DNA from: Agrococcus sp. ARC_14
GTDB taxonomy: Bacteria > Actinomycetota > Actinomycetes > Actinomycetales > Microbacteriaceae
Direction of reading: 5' to 3'
DNA length: 64,000 nucleotides
Assembly (NCBI RefSeq): GCF_022436485.1
Contig: NZ_JAKUDO010000001.1
Span: 620,001 to 684,000, forward strand
In this document: piece after piece, positions 25,183 through 34,511 of the stretch
Layout of the letters: every line of letters starts with the position of its first letter
How positions within the stretch are numbered: the stretch's first letter is position 1
Notes under the pieces: generated by a model
Seen by the model: the letters and a program-made list of their open reading frames with translations, nothing else
What the model was told of the DNA's origin: nothing
The model's database searches: none
Translations under genes and position numbers: made by a program

Positions 25183-25725
25183 TCAGCTGGCCTCGAAGGT
25201 GCCCGTGATGACGGCGCGCGCCAGCGTGTGGCCGGAGAGGTTGAAGCCCAGGAAGGCGGGCGTCGCGCCGGCATCGAGCCCGAGCGACTCGACGTCGACG
25301 GCGTGCACGGCGATGAAGTACGTGTGCTCGCCGTGGCCCGCCGGCGGGGCGGCGCCGAGGTAGTGCGCCAGGCTGCCGTCGTTGCGCAGCTGCAGCGCTC
25401 CTTCCGGGAGGCCGGCGCCCTCGGCATCGCCCGCCCCGCTCGCAAGCGAGGTGGTGGATGCGGGGATGTCGGCGACCGCCCAGTGCCAGAAGCCGCTGCC
25501 GGTGGGCGCGTCGGGGTCGTAGACGGTCACGACGAAGCTCTTCGTCTCCGGCGGGAAGCCGCTCCACGACAGCTGCGGGCTGACGTCCTGCCCGCCGGCG
25601 CCGAAGATGCCGCTCACCTGCGGCGTCTGCAGGGTGCCGCCGTCGGCCACGTCGGTGCTCGTGAGCTCGAAGGCCGGGACCTCGGCGATCTGCGTGTAGG
25701 GGTCCGTGGTGGTGGTGTTCGTCAT
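25183..25725 (-). CDS. YbhB/YbcL-family (PEBP, Raf kinase inhibitor-like) protein
   Basis: A 180-residue phosphatidylethanolamine-binding-protein-like protein. Conserved parts are [11 protein letters not shown], the ligand-site [14 protein letters not shown] (DPDxP and HW signatures) and [12 protein letters not shown] with the late strand. No signal peptide, so cytoplasmic. GAAGGAG precedes the ATG. It is the last gene of a run that reads ADH, gluconate-dehydrogenase-like subunit, GMC oxidoreductase, then this protein, 61 bases after the GMC stop. Biochemical function in bacteria is not settled. Confidence 0.88.
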   Translation of the reverse strand: MTNTTTTDPYTQIAEVPAFELTSTDVADGGTLQTPQVSGIFGAGGQDVSPQLSWSGFPPETKSFVVTVYDPDAPTGSGFWHWAVADIPASTTSLASGAGDAEGAGLPEGALQLRNDGSLAHYLGAAPPAGHGEHTYFIAVHAVDVESLGLDAGATPAFLGFNLSGHTLARAVITGTFEAS

Positions 25726-25786
25726 ACGCTGTCTCCTTCGTCGGATGGTTGCGGTCGGTGGATGGTCGGGGTCGGGGTGCGTCGGC

Positions 25787-27352
25787 TCAGATGCTTCCGA
25801 CGGTCAGCTCGTCGGCGATGTACTCCGCCTGGCGGATCGCCAGCGCCACGATCGTGAGCGTCGGGTTCGCAGCCGCGCCGGTCGTGAACTGCGAGCCGTC
25901 GGAGACGAAGAGATTGGGCACGTCGTGCGCGCGACCCCAGCGGTCGACCACGCCGTCCTCCGGCCGGGCGCTCATGCGCGCCGTGCCGAGGTTGTGCGTC
26001 GACGGGTAGGGCGGCGTGCGCTGCGATCCCAGTGCGCCGACCGCGTCGTACAGCGCCTCTGCCCGCTGGTAGCCGTGCTCGCGCAGGGCGACATCGTTGG
26101 CGTGGTCGTCGAAGTGGACGTTCGGCACAGGGAGGCCGTTCGGGTCGGTGACGCTGGTGTTGAGCGTGATGCGGTTCGACTCCTGGGGCATGTCCTCGCC
26201 CACGATCCAGAGTCCCGCGGTGTTGGCATACGCATCCATCACCTCGGTGAACCGCCTGCCCCAGGCGCCCGGGTCGACGAAGCTCGCCAGGAACGCGGGC
26301 CCGAGGGAGACCGTCTCGAGGTAGTAGCCGCCGGCGAAGCCTCGGTCGGCGTCGTGCCGAGACTCGTCGGCGATGACGCCCGCCATCGTCTCGCCGCGGT
26401 ACATGCGCACCGGCTGGTCGAAGCGCGCGTAGACCGAGCCGGTGGTGTGGCGCATGTAGTTGCGGCCCACCTGGCCGGAGGAGTTCGCGAGCCCGTCGGG
26501 AAACATCGGACTCGCCGACTGCAGCAGCAGGCGTGGCGTCTCGATAGCGTTGCAGGCGACCGCGACGACCTTCGCCGCCTGCCGCTGCAGGTTGCCCTCG
26601 GCATCCAGGTAGAGCACGGCGTCGGCGCGGCCGCTCGCGTCGTGGGTGATCTGCACGACGTGGCTCTCGGGGCGCAGATCGAGCAGCCCGGTCGCGAGGG
26701 CGCGCGGGATCTCGCGCACGAGCGTCGACCACTTCGAGCCGTTCTTGTCGCCCTGGAAGTTGAAGCCGTCCTGGATGGATGCGGGCCGGCCGTCGTACTC
26801 CTCGGCGTTCGTCGCGTAGGGCCCGGTCGCGTAGTGCTTGTAGCCCACGCGCTCGGCCCCGTTCGCGAACACCTTGTAGTTGTTGTTCGCCGGCAGCGGC
26901 TTGCGGCCGTGCGTGTGCGTCGAGCCCATCGCGATCTCGGCGCGGTCATAGAAGGGTGCGAGCTCGTCCAGCGTGATCGGCCAGTCGAGCAGGTTCGCGC
27001 CGTCGACGCGACCGTACGTCGAGCGCGCGGCGAACTCGTGCGCCTTGAAGCGCGGCGTCGCGCCCGACCAGTGCGTGGTCGTGCCGCCGACGGCCTTCAC
27101 GATCCACGCCGGCAGGTTCGGGAAGTCGCGGGCGACCCGCCACGAACCAGAGGTGGTGCGCGGGTCGAGCCAGGCCATCTGGTTGAAGGCCTGCCACTCG
27201 TCGTTGTGGTAGTCCTCGTTGCGCAGGTAGGGGCCGGCCTCCAGCACGACGACGGGCAGCCCGCGCTGCGTCAGCTCGTAGGCGAGCGTGCCGCCGCCGG
27301 CACCGGAGCCGATGATGACGATCGCCTCCTGGTCGTGCTCGATGGCGGTCAT
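25787..27352 (-). CDS. GMC-family oxidoreductase (gluconate 2-dehydrogenase large-subunit type)
   Basis: A 521-residue flavoprotein. FAD motif GSGAGG at residues 15-20, the [15 protein letters not shown] signature of the FAD-dependent gluconate/sorbitol dehydrogenase group, and the C-terminal HNLGTARM and [22 protein letters not shown] with the catalytic region. It would oxidise an alcohol or sugar acid. Its ATG overlaps the stop of the subunit-3-like gene (ATGA at 27349-27352), so the two are coupled and probably form a complex. The usual cytochrome c subunit is not encoded here, and neither protein has an obvious export signal. Confidence 0.87.
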   Translation of the reverse strand: MTAIEHDQEAIVIIGSGAGGGTLAYELTQRGLPVVVLEAGPYLRNEDYHNDEWQAFNQMAWLDPRTTSGSWRVARDFPNLPAWIVKAVGGTTTHWSGATPRFKAHEFAARSTYGRVDGANLLDWPITLDELAPFYDRAEIAMGSTHTHGRKPLPANNNYKVFANGAERVGYKHYATGPYATNAEEYDGRPASIQDGFNFQGDKNGSKWSTLVREIPRALATGLLDLRPESHVVQITHDASGRADAVLYLDAEGNLQRQAAKVVAVACNAIETPRLLLQSASPMFPDGLANSSGQVGRNYMRHTTGSVYARFDQPVRMYRGETMAGVIADESRHDADRGFAGGYYLETVSLGPAFLASFVDPGAWGRRFTEVMDAYANTAGLWIVGEDMPQESNRITLNTSVTDPNGLPVPNVHFDDHANDVALREHGYQRAEALYDAVGALGSQRTPPYPSTHNLGTARMSARPEDGVVDRWGRAHDVPNLFVSDGSQFTTGAAANPTLTIVALAIRQAEYIADELTVGSI

Positions 27353-27924
27353 CGCTGCACCTCCGCCATCGTGGCGTCGCTGCGGCCGGGGTGGGTGCTG
27401 GTGTCGGGGGCTCCGGATGCCGTGGGCACGGCGAGCGGGCCGCGCGAGACCTCGACGAGCTCCTCGGGGTGCTCGTAACTCTCGATGCGCGGCTCCGGCA
27501 GCCAGTCGAGGTCTGCGAAGCCGCGGTCGACGTAGCCGCCGAGGTCGAAGCTCGGTCCCTCGTATCCGAGCGCTTCCCAGACATCGGCGTCGTCGTAGAG
27601 GTTGAGCACGGTCGTGCGCCGCACGAATCCGAAGAACTCGGTTGCCTCGATGCGTCGCAGCACCGCCGTCGCCTCCTCGTCATCGAGCTCGCGGAAGTCG
27701 CCGCCGGCGAGGTGGCTGAGCGTCAGCAGGCCCTGGGTGAGCGCCACGCGGAACCAGGTCGAGGCCTCCGCCTCGGTGAGGATCGTGTCGGCGGTGCGCT
27801 CGTAGGGGGCATCCGGGAACGACGGATGCGGGAAGGCGACGCGGATGACCCGCACGAGCACGCCGCGCGCCTCGTCGGTCAGCGCCGTCGCGTTGAGCTG
27901 CGGATACTTCGCTGGAAACGCCAT
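27349..27924 (-). CDS. Gluconate 2-dehydrogenase subunit 3-like protein
   Basis: A 191-residue protein with the subunit-3 pattern: an N-terminal stretch around RVAFPHPSFPDAPYERTADTI, then LTLSHLAGGDFRELDDEEATAVLRRIE and a conserved FFGFVRRTTVLNLYDDADVWEALGYEGPS-type region. In known enzymes this small subunit carries a Tat signal and chaperones export of the flavoprotein; here I see no twin-arginine signal, so the complex may be cytoplasmic. The start has CAAAGGAGC upstream and the stop overlaps the GMC gene. Confidence 0.83.
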   Translation of the reverse strand: MAFPAKYPQLNATALTDEARGVLVRVIRVAFPHPSFPDAPYERTADTILTEAEASTWFRVALTQGLLTLSHLAGGDFRELDDEEATAVLRRIEATEFFGFVRRTTVLNLYDDADVWEALGYEGPSFDLGGYVDRGFADLDWLPEPRIESYEHPEELVEVSRGPLAVPTASGAPDTSTHPGRSDATMAEVQR

Positions 27925-27947
27925 GTTCTGCTCCTTTGCAGATGCGG

Positions 27948-27962
27948 CCCGGCCAGGCCGGG
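27948..27962. other. Small perfect inverted repeat between ADH and subunit-3 genes
   Basis: CCCGGCC-A-GGCCGGG lies in the 58-base gap between the ADH stop and the next gene. The one-base centre means the real loop would be about three bases. It may weaken read-through. Confidence 0.35.
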
Positions 27963-27982
27963 ATCGTGGGGGATGTGCGAGG

Positions 27983-29011
27983 TCAGGGGACGAGGATGCC
28001 GCGGCCGACGAGCCGACCGGCCTCGAGGTCGTGGATCGCGTCGATGGCGGCGTCGAGCGGGTAGACGGCCGTGTGCAGCTGCACGCGGCCCTGCGCGGTC
28101 AGGGTCATGAGCTCGACGAGGTCGTTGTACGTGCCGACGAGGTTGCCGATCACGTTGATCTCGCGGGAGATGATCTCGATCGTCGGGATCCGCACGGCAC
28201 CGCCGTAGCCGATCACGTAGTGCGAGCCGCGGTTGCGCAGCAGCCGGGTGGCGAGCAGCTCGGCGCCGCTCTCGCCGACGAAGTCGAACAGCACGTGCGC
28301 GCCGCCGCCGGTGATCTCGAGCACGGCCCGCTCGACCGCCTCGTCATCGGTCGCCAGCACCGTGTGGTGGGCTCCCAGCTGCCCGGCGAGCTCGAGGGCC
28401 TGCTCGCTGCGGTCGACGACGGTGATCTCGGCGCTCGTGATGGCGGCGAGCGTCTGGATGCCGATGTGTCCGAGGCCCCCGGCGCCGACCACGACCGCAT
28501 GCGTGCCCGGGAAGAGCCCATCCGCGGCCTTCCGCACGGCGTGATAGGCGGTGAGCCCAGCATCGGCGAGCGCCGCGACGTCCTTCGGGTCGACGCCGGC
28601 GTCGAGCTTCACGACAGCCCGGGCGTTCGTGCGCAGCTGCTGCGCCATGCCGCCGTCGACGTTGATGCCGGGGAAGGTGGCGTTCTCGCAGTGCGAGTCC
28701 TGGCCGATGCGGCAGGCGGGGCAGAGCCCGCAGCTCGTGAGCGGGTGCATGATCACCGTGTCGCCCGACTGCACCGTGTGCACGGCACTGCCGACCTCGC
28801 GCACGGTGCCGGCGTTCTCGTGGCCGAGGATGTAGGGCAGGCTCGGGTGCTGGATCGGGTCCCACTGCCCCTCGATGATGTGCAGATCGGTGCGGCAGAG
28901 CCCCGCGGCGCCGACATCGACGATCACGTCCCAGGGGCCGACGATCTGCGGCTCTGGCACCTCCTCCACGGTCGGGTTCGTGCCGTACGAGTGGAGACGA
29001 ACTGCCTTCAC
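27983..29011 (-). CDS. Zinc-dependent alcohol dehydrogenase (MDR superfamily)
   Basis: A 342-residue medium-chain dehydrogenase. Catalytic zinc ligands appear in GLCRTDLH (Cys) and LGHENAG (His-Glu); the structural zinc site is the four-cysteine cluster CGLCPACRIGQDSHC; the NAD motif is VVGAGGLGHIG. Start is GTG at 29011 with GAGGAGG upstream. It oxidises alcohols or reduces aldehydes; specificity unknown. It is the first gene of the run ADH, subunit 3, GMC, PEBP, and is divergent from the helicase gene. Two alcohol-oxidising enzymes in one operon suggest stepwise oxidation of a primary alcohol, which is inference. Confidence 0.88.
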   Translation of the reverse strand: MKAVRLHSYGTNPTVEEVPEPQIVGPWDVIVDVGAAGLCRTDLHIIEGQWDPIQHPSLPYILGHENAGTVREVGSAVHTVQSGDTVIMHPLTSCGLCPACRIGQDSHCENATFPGINVDGGMAQQLRTNARAVVKLDAGVDPKDVAALADAGLTAYHAVRKAADGLFPGTHAVVVGAGGLGHIGIQTLAAITSAEITVVDRSEQALELAGQLGAHHTVLATDDEAVERAVLEITGGGAHVLFDFVGESGAELLATRLLRNRGSHYVIGYGGAVRIPTIEIISREINVIGNLVGTYNDLVELMTLTAQGRVQLHTAVYPLDAAIDAIHDLEAGRLVGRGILVP

Positions 29012-29149
29012 GGGAACCTCCTCATCGAGGTCGACCGTCCTGGTCGACGTGGTGCCGACGACACTCCTACGACTGCCACGGGCTCGCCACGGCCGCTCTC
29101 GCAGAGTGAGAAGCGACGCGCATCGCCGGGGTACGACAGACTCGAGGGG

Positions 29150-31669
29150 ATGACCCTCCTCGACCACGCCACCGCTCTCCGGGATGCCGAGCGCTGGGAA
29201 CCCGACGCCGCCTTCGACGCCTTCGAGGCGTGGGCGGCCGAGCGCGGGCTGACGCTCTACCCCGCGCAGGAGGAGGCGCTGCTCGAGATCGTCACGGGCG
29301 CGAACGTGATCCTCTCGACGCCCACCGGCACCGGCAAGTCGCTCGTCGCGACCGGCGCGCACTTCGCCGCGCTCGCACAGGGGAAGCGCACCTTCTACAC
29401 CGCGCCCATCAAGGCGCTCGTGAGCGAGAAGTTCTTCGCCCTCGTCGAGGTCTTCGGGGCCGAGCAGGTCGGCATGGTCACGGGAGACTCATCCGTCAAC
29501 GGCGACGCCCCGATCATCTGCTGCACCGCAGAGATCCTCGCCAACCTGGCCCTCCGCAACGGCGAGGCGACCGAGGTCGGCCAGGTCGTGATGGATGAGT
29601 TCCACTACTACGCCGACCCGCAGCGCGGCTGGGCCTGGCAGGTGCCGCTGCTGACGCTGCCGCACGTGCAGTTCATCCTCATGTCGGCGACGCTCGGCGA
29701 CACCACGGCGATCGCCGACGACCTCAGCCGCCGCACCGGCCGCGAGACCGCGGTCGTCACCGGCGTCGAGCGCCCCGTGCCGCTGTCGTACTCCTACGCG
29801 ATGACGCCGGTGCACGAGACCATCGAGGAGCTGCTGGCCACCAACCAGGCGCCCGTCTACATCGTGCACTTCGCGCAGGCGGCCGCGCTCGAGCGGGCAC
29901 AGGCGCTCGCCTCGGTGAAGATCATCACCCGCGAGCAGCGCGACGAGATCGCGGCCGCGATCGGCGAGTTCCGCTTCACCACCACGTTCGGCAAGACGCT
30001 CTCGCGGCTCGTGCGCAGCGGCATCGGCGTGCACCACGCGGGCATGCTGCCGAAGTACCGGCGTCTCGTCGAGCAGCTCGCGCAGCAGGGGCTGCTGCGC
30101 GTGATCTGCGGCACCGACACCCTCGGGGTCGGCATCAACGTGCCCATCCGCACCGTGCTGCTGACGGGGCTCACGAAGTTCGACGGCACACGGATGCGTC
30201 AGCTCAGCGCCCGGGAGTTCCACCAGATCGCGGGGCGTGCGGGCAGGGCCGGCTACGACACCGCCGGCACGGTGGTGGTGCAGGCGCCCGAGCACGAGGC
30301 GGAGAACGCCAAGATGCTCGCGAAGGCCGGCGACGACCCGAAGCAGCGACGCAAGCTCGTGCGCAAGAAGGCACCGGAGGGCTTCGTCTCGTGGGGCAAG
30401 CCCTCGTTCGAGAAGCTCATCGAGGCCGAGCCGGAGCCGCTCGTCTCCAGCATGCAGATCAGCCACTCGATGCTGCTCAACGTGATCGGGCGCGAAGGTG
30501 ACGCCTTCACCGAGGTGCGCGACCTCATCGCCTCGTCGCACGAGCCGTGGCGCCGCAAGCTCGCGCTCGAGCGGCGGGCGCTCGCGATCTACCGCACGCT
30601 GCGCACCGCCGGCGTTGTGGAGCAGCATCCGGACCCGTCCATGCCCGGTGGCCAGCGCATCCGCCTCACCGTCGACCTGCAGCCCAACTTCGCGCTCAAT
30701 CAGCCGCTCTCCCCGTTCGCGCTCGAGGTCATCGACGTGCTCGACCCGGCCGACCCCACGCATCCGCTCGACGTCATCTCGGTCATCGAGTCGACGCTCG
30801 ACGACCCGCGGCCGATCCTGTCGCAGCAGCAGTTCCTCGCTCGCGGCGAGGCGGTCGCGGCGATGAAGGCGGAGCGCATCGAGTACGACGAGCGCATGGA
30901 GCTGCTCGAGCACGTCACGCACCCGAAGCCGCTCGAGGAGCTGCTGACCGAGGCGCTCGCGGTCTTCGCCTCCTCGCAGCCGTGGGTGTCGGATTTCGCG
31001 CTGTCGCCGAAGTCGGTCGTGCGCGACATGTGGGAGCGGGCGATGACCTTCGCCGACTACACGCAGCACTACTCGCTGGCGCGCTCTGAGGGGCTCGTGC
31101 TGCGCTACCTCTCGGATGCGTACAGGGCGATTCGGCAGACGGTGCCCGAGGAGGCGAAGAGCGAGGATCTGCTCGACATCATCGAGTGGCTGGGCGAGCT
31201 CGTGCGGCAGGTCGACTCGAGCCTGCTCGACGAGTGGGAGGAGCTCATGCACCCCACCGCGCCCGGCGAGACGCCGATCGCGCCGCCCCCGCCGCCGAGC
31301 GTGGTGGCGAACCCGCGGGCGTTCCGGACGCTGGTGCGCAACGAGCTCTTCCGGCGCGTGCAGCTCGCGGCGCTCGATCGCCACGAGGCGCTCGGCGAGC
31401 TCGACGCGGCCGCGGGCTTCGACGCGACCGCGTGGGGCGATGCGCTCGACGCCTACTACGACGAGCACGAGACGATCGGCACGGGGGCGGATGCGCGCTC
31501 GTCGCGCATGCTCGTCATCGACGAGGGGCCCGCTGTGTGGGAAGCGCAGCAGATCCTCGCCGACCCGGCCGGTGACCACGACTGGCGCATCTGGGCCTCG
31601 ATCGATCTGGCGGCGTCGGCGGATGCGGGCGTCGCGGTTGTGCGGGTGACGCGCGTCGGGCGCCTCTAA
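29150..31669 (+). CDS. Ski2-like DEAD/DEAH-box helicase with C-terminal DUF3516-type region
   Basis: An 839-residue superfamily 2 helicase. Walker A is STPTGTGKS (56-64), motif II is DEFH (149-152), motif III SAT follows near 178, and motif [15 protein letters not shown] lies near 360. Residues about 400-839 have no helicase motifs and match the DUF3516-type C-terminus seen only in actinobacteria. Likely an RNA or DNA helicase related to HelY/Ski2. The ATG at 29150 follows an AGGGG purine run. It is divergent from the ADH gene by 138 bases. No operon partner is evident. Confidence 0.87.
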   Translation: MTLLDHATALRDAERWEPDAAFDAFEAWAAERGLTLYPAQEEALLEIVTGANVILSTPTGTGKSLVATGAHFAALAQGKRTFYTAPIKALVSEKFFALVEVFGAEQVGMVTGDSSVNGDAPIICCTAEILANLALRNGEATEVGQVVMDEFHYYADPQRGWAWQVPLLTLPHVQFILMSATLGDTTAIADDLSRRTGRETAVVTGVERPVPLSYSYAMTPVHETIEELLATNQAPVYIVHFAQAAALERAQALASVKIITREQRDEIAAAIGEFRFTTTFGKTLSRLVRSGIGVHHAGMLPKYRRLVEQLAQQGLLRVICGTDTLGVGINVPIRTVLLTGLTKFDGTRMRQLSAREFHQIAGRAGRAGYDTAGTVVVQAPEHEAENAKMLAKAGDDPKQRRKLVRKKAPEGFVSWGKPSFEKLIEAEPEPLVSSMQISHSMLLNVIGREGDAFTEVRDLIASSHEPWRRKLALERRALAIYRTLRTAGVVEQHPDPSMPGGQRIRLTVDLQPNFALNQPLSPFALEVIDVLDPADPTHPLDVISVIESTLDDPRPILSQQQFLARGEAVAAMKAERIEYDERMELLEHVTHPKPLEELLTEALAVFASSQPWVSDFALSPKSVVRDMWERAMTFADYTQHYSLARSEGLVLRYLSDAYRAIRQTVPEEAKSEDLLDIIEWLGELVRQVDSSLLDEWEELMHPTAPGETPIAPPPPPSVVANPRAFRTLVRNELFRRVQLAALDRHEALGELDAAAGFDATAWGDALDAYYDEHETIGTGADARSSRMLVIDEGPAVWEAQQILADPAGDHDWRIWASIDLAASADAGVAVVRVTRVGRL

Positions 31670-31697
31670 GCGGAATGCGTGCCTGTGCGGCCGCGTT

Positions 31698-31740
31698 GGT
31701 CGAGGAGCGCTCGGCCGAAGGCCGACCGCGTCACGAGACC
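31698..31740. repeat. Actinobacterial-type interspersed palindromic repeat
   Basis: The stretch starts GGTCGAGGAGCG and ends CGTCACGAGACC, with an inner hairpin TCGGCC-GAA-GGCCGA (31711-31725). Flanking GTGCGGCC (31685-31692) and GGCCGCAC (31743-31750) extend the symmetry. The pattern recalls the common intergenic GGTCTCG...CTCGACC repeats of Microbacteriaceae. Genome copy number is not known from this window. Confidence 0.55.
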
Positions 31741-31820
31741 CAGGCCGCACGTCGACAGAGCGAGACCGACGGCGAGTAGCGTCGACAGCATCCGATTCAT
31801 CTGAACGCAGAGGAGCACGC

Positions 31821-32261
31821 ATGCCGCTTGAGGGCGAGTACGAACCGAGCACATCCGAGTGGGCGCGCACGCAGGCGGAGGCGTTCGAGGCGTCGAACGG
31901 CGCCGAGGCGAACACGCTGCGCGGGATGCCGATCATCCTGCTGACCAGCGTCGGCGCCAAGAGCGGCAAGCTGCGCAAGACGGCGCTCATGCGCGTCGAG
32001 CACGAGGGTGTGTACGCCGTGGTCGCATCGCTCGGCGGTGCCCCGAAGCACCCCGTCTGGTACTACAACCTGAAGGCGCAGCCGCACGTCGAGCTGCAGG
32101 ATGGCGCCGAGAGGCACGACTACCTCGCGCGAGAGATCTCCGGCGACGAGCGCGCGCTGTGGTGGGAGCGGGCCGTGGCGGCCTACCCCGACTATGCCGA
32201 CTATCAGCAGAAGACCGATCGCCTGATCCCGGTCTTCGTGCTGGAGCGCATGCCCGCCTGA
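31821..32261 (+). CDS. Nitroreductase/deazaflavin (F420)-dependent family protein (Ddn-like)
   Basis: A 146-residue protein of the Ddn/FDOR-A type. The split beta-barrel pattern includes [21 protein letters not shown] and [16 protein letters not shown], which bind the F420 or similar cofactor in mycobacterial Ddn. AGAGGAG precedes the ATG. It would use reduced F420 to reduce quinones or other hydrophobic acceptors; substrate unknown. A 63-bp palindrome follows in the gap before the convergent SDR gene. A second family member lies about 0.9 kb further on. Confidence 0.85.
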   Translation: MPLEGEYEPSTSEWARTQAEAFEASNGAEANTLRGMPIILLTSVGAKSGKLRKTALMRVEHEGVYAVVASLGGAPKHPVWYYNLKAQPHVELQDGAERHDYLAREISGDERALWWERAVAAYPDYADYQQKTDRLIPVFVLERMPA

Positions 32262-32298
32262 GGCGGCGATCTGCCCAGCGGGCGCGGCTCGCCCGCTT

Positions 32299-32361
32299 GT
32301 CAACCGGTGACGGGAGCCTCCGACGGGACTATCCCGTCGAGGCCGCTCCTCACCGGTTGAC
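32299..32361. repeat. 63-bp palindromic element between convergent genes
   Basis: Perfect 12-base terminal arms GTCAACCGGTGA (32299-32310) and 32350-32361 enclose a second perfect core GACGGGA-CTA-TCCCGTC (32322-32338), and the intermediate GCCTC (32316-32320) can pair with GAGGC (32339-32343) if one base is bulged. The whole folds into one long hairpin. Likely a bidirectional transcription stop or a mobile palindromic repeat. Confidence 0.85.
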
Positions 32362-32411
32362 GGTCGGATGATCGGCGCTCGCCGGCCGTCCGGGCTGGCG
32401 GCTGCGACAGC

Positions 32412-33041
32412 TCAGTCGAAGCCGGGGCTGGCCGCGAACTCCGCGGCCAGCTCGGCCGCCAGCGCCGCGACGTCGGTGGCGCCCGCGAACGCGCGCTCCG
32501 GCTGCGCCGCCCGGTCGGCATCCGACACGAGCGCCTTCACCCGCTTGACGACCGTGCGCGCCGGCGTCTCCCGCAGCGCGTGGCCGACCGCGGCGAGCCA
32601 CGCCTCGGCCGCCGCCTTGAGCGCCACGTAGTTCGCGTTGCCCGCCGTAGGGCGCTCGAGACCGGTGGTCGAGACGATCGCGACGACCCCCGCATCTGAT
32701 CGCCCGATGGCATCGGCGAAGGCTCGCGACGTGTTGCGCAGCGTGCCGACGACGCGCGCCTCGAGCCAGGCCCAGTCCTCGTCGGACTGCCCCGCGAGCC
32801 CGCCGCCGCCGCGCCAGCCGCCCACCAGGTGCAACAGGCCGTCGAGCTCGCCGACCTCTGCGGCCAGCGCCTCGACCGCCTCGAGATCGGTCAGGTCGCA
32901 CTCGAAGCGCTCGCTCGCGTCGACGAGTCCGAGCCGATCGGCGTTCGAGCCGACCGCGATGACGTGGTGCCCGGCGTCCAGCAGAGCGGATGCGGTGGCG
33001 TGGCCGAGCGCGCTCGTGGCGCCGGCGATGAGGATGCGCAT
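32412..33041 (-). CDS. Short-chain dehydrogenase/reductase family protein
   Basis: A 209-residue, short SDR. N-terminal cofactor motif GATSALGHATA, an inner LHLVGGW segment, and an active-site STTGL ... NYVALK with tyrosine and lysine in the normal YxxxK spacing. It is shorter than typical 250-residue SDRs and lacks the usual substrate-binding C-terminus. The preceding bases give CAGACT six bases before the ATG, so it may be leaderless. Substrate unknown. It lies next to an F420-type reductase on either side, on the opposite or same strand, without a clear operon. Confidence 0.8.
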   Translation of the reverse strand: MRILIAGATSALGHATASALLDAGHHVIAVGSNADRLGLVDASERFECDLTDLEAVEALAAEVGELDGLLHLVGGWRGGGGLAGQSDEDWAWLEARVVGTLRNTSRAFADAIGRSDAGVVAIVSTTGLERPTAGNANYVALKAAAEAWLAAVGHALRETPARTVVKRVKALVSDADRAAQPERAFAGATDVAALAAELAAEFAASPGFD

Positions 33042-33093
33042 GCAGACAGTCTGCCCGGCCGGGCGGGGCCCGGGGTGTGCGACCGCGGAGACT

Positions 33094-33156
33094 CGCCTAC
33101 CGGCGCTCGCGGAACGGCAAATGCGAGGGCGCGCCTACCGGCGCTCGCGGAACGGC
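33094..33156. repeat. 25-bp direct repeat at 3' end of a gene
   Basis: The 25 bases at 33094-33118 reappear at 33132-33156, 38 bases apart. The second copy includes the last codons and stop of the reductase gene that ends at 33135, so the 3' end of that gene has been duplicated downstream. Confidence 0.8.
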
Positions 33157-33650
33157 GACGGCACCGCATCCGTCGTCAGCCGGAACAGTCGCACCGTGCG
33201 CCCGGCGTCGCGCTCGTACTGCCGGTAGCCGGGCCACTGCGCCTCGATGCGCGCCCACGCGGCGTCCCGCTCAGCCTCCGGGATGCGCGTCGCGTGCACG
33301 GGGTAGCGCAGCCCACGCACGACCGCCTCGGCGTCGGGGTGGGCGGCGAGATTGGCCGTCCAGCCGGGGTGCGCCGAGCGGGCGAAGCTCGTGCCCGCGA
33401 CGATCGCGCCGCCGTCGCCATCGGGCGTGAACATCAGCTCGGACGCCCGCGGATGCCCGCTCTTCGCGCCGGTGGTGTGCAGCACGAGCGACGGCACGAG
33501 GATGCCAGAGACGACCAGTCGCCCGCCCGTCAGCCTCGTCGCGATGCGCTCGGCGACGGGCATCGCCTTCGGCCCGATGCGGCGGAACGCGCGGGTGCGG
33601 CTCACGGGCGCGAGCACCCGCCGCAGCAGACGACGGATGGGGTGGGTCAC
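33135..33650 (-). CDS. Nitroreductase/deazaflavin-dependent family protein
   Basis: A 171-residue protein of the F420/FMN split-barrel family (Ddn-like). The signature LVLHTTGAKSGHPRASELMF and the later AHPGWTANLAAHPDAEAVV match the cofactor-binding strands. The GTG at 33650 is the best start because it keeps family length; upstream in-frame residues are not conserved in type. GACGAT six bases before the GTG could be a leaderless -10. Substrate unknown. The last codons are repeated just downstream as a direct DNA repeat. Confidence 0.8.
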   Translation of the reverse strand: MTHPIRRLLRRVLAPVSRTRAFRRIGPKAMPVAERIATRLTGGRLVVSGILVPSLVLHTTGAKSGHPRASELMFTPDGDGGAIVAGTSFARSAHPGWTANLAAHPDAEAVVRGLRYPVHATRIPEAERDAAWARIEAQWPGYRQYERDAGRTVRLFRLTTDAVPSPFRERR

Positions 33651-33793
33651 GCGACGATCGTCGCACGCCGGGCGTCGGCGCAGGTCAGCGGGCTGAGGCT
33701 CGCTGTCGCCGGGTCGCCGGCAAACCGGTACCGAATGGTCAGGATCGCCGCATCCGGCGGCCACTTGGTACCGGTCTGGCCGGGATGGGCTGC

Positions 33794-34435
33794 TCAGTAG
33801 GCGAAGGAGACGTGCGCGCGGCGGTGCGTGTCCTGCTCGATCGCGTCGACGATCGCGATGGCGAAGTCGGCGCCAGAGATCGCAGAGTTGCCCTCGGCGT
33901 CGAGCACCGGGGTGTCGCCGCCCGTGCGGTACTCGCCGCGGCGGACCTGGTCGGGGATGTAGCTGCCGAAGGCACCGGCGGGGGAGACGTAGGTCCAGTC
34001 GACGCCCTCGATCGCGCTGACGCGCTCGTAGGCAGCGAACAGCTCGCGCGCCTCCGGCTTGTAGGCGGGCTCGAACGCGTCAGTCTCGACGATGCGCTCG
34101 CCGTCGGCGTTCTTCAGCGAGCCGAAGCCGCCGATGATCATGAAGCGCGTCGAGGTGCCCGCGAGCCTGCCCGCGATCTCGGCGTACGCATCCGCGACCT
34201 TCCCCTCCATGTCCCCGCGCGGGGAGAGCGCACCGATCACGACGTCGGCGCCGTCGATCGCCTGCGCGAGCACGTCGCCGTCGAGCACCGAGCCCTGGAT
34301 GACGCGGGCGCCGGCGGGTGCATCCAGCGGCGTCGAGCGCGACACCAGGGTCAGCTCGTGGCCGCGCTCGGCGGCCTCCTTGGCGATGTTGCCGCCTGCG
34401 AACCCGGTCGCGCCGAGCACAGTGATCTTGGCCAT
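33794..34435 (-). CDS. NAD(P)-binding atypical SDR (NAD(P)H-binding family)
   Basis: A 213-residue protein with the N-terminal Rossmann motif VLGATGFAGGNIAKEAAERGH, an IGALSPRGDMEG loop, and YVSPAGAFGS near the C-terminus, the pattern of YwnB/NmrA-like atypical SDRs, which lack the YxxxK catalytic pair. GAGAGGAC precedes the ATG. Members may act as redox sensors or flavin reductases; the role here is unknown. It lies 76 bases downstream of the glycosyltransferase gene on the same strand. Confidence 0.82.
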   Translation of the reverse strand: MAKITVLGATGFAGGNIAKEAAERGHELTLVSRSTPLDAPAGARVIQGSVLDGDVLAQAIDGADVVIGALSPRGDMEGKVADAYAEIAGRLAGTSTRFMIIGGFGSLKNADGERIVETDAFEPAYKPEARELFAAYERVSAIEGVDWTYVSPAGAFGSYIPDQVRRGEYRTGGDTPVLDAEGNSAISGADFAIAIVDAIEQDTHRRAHVSFAY

Positions 34436-34511
34436 GTGGTGTGTCCTCTCATCGGAAGTCTCTGCAGTCAGACAACGGCTCGGGCGTGGGCGGCATTCCG
34501 CCTGAGAGCGG

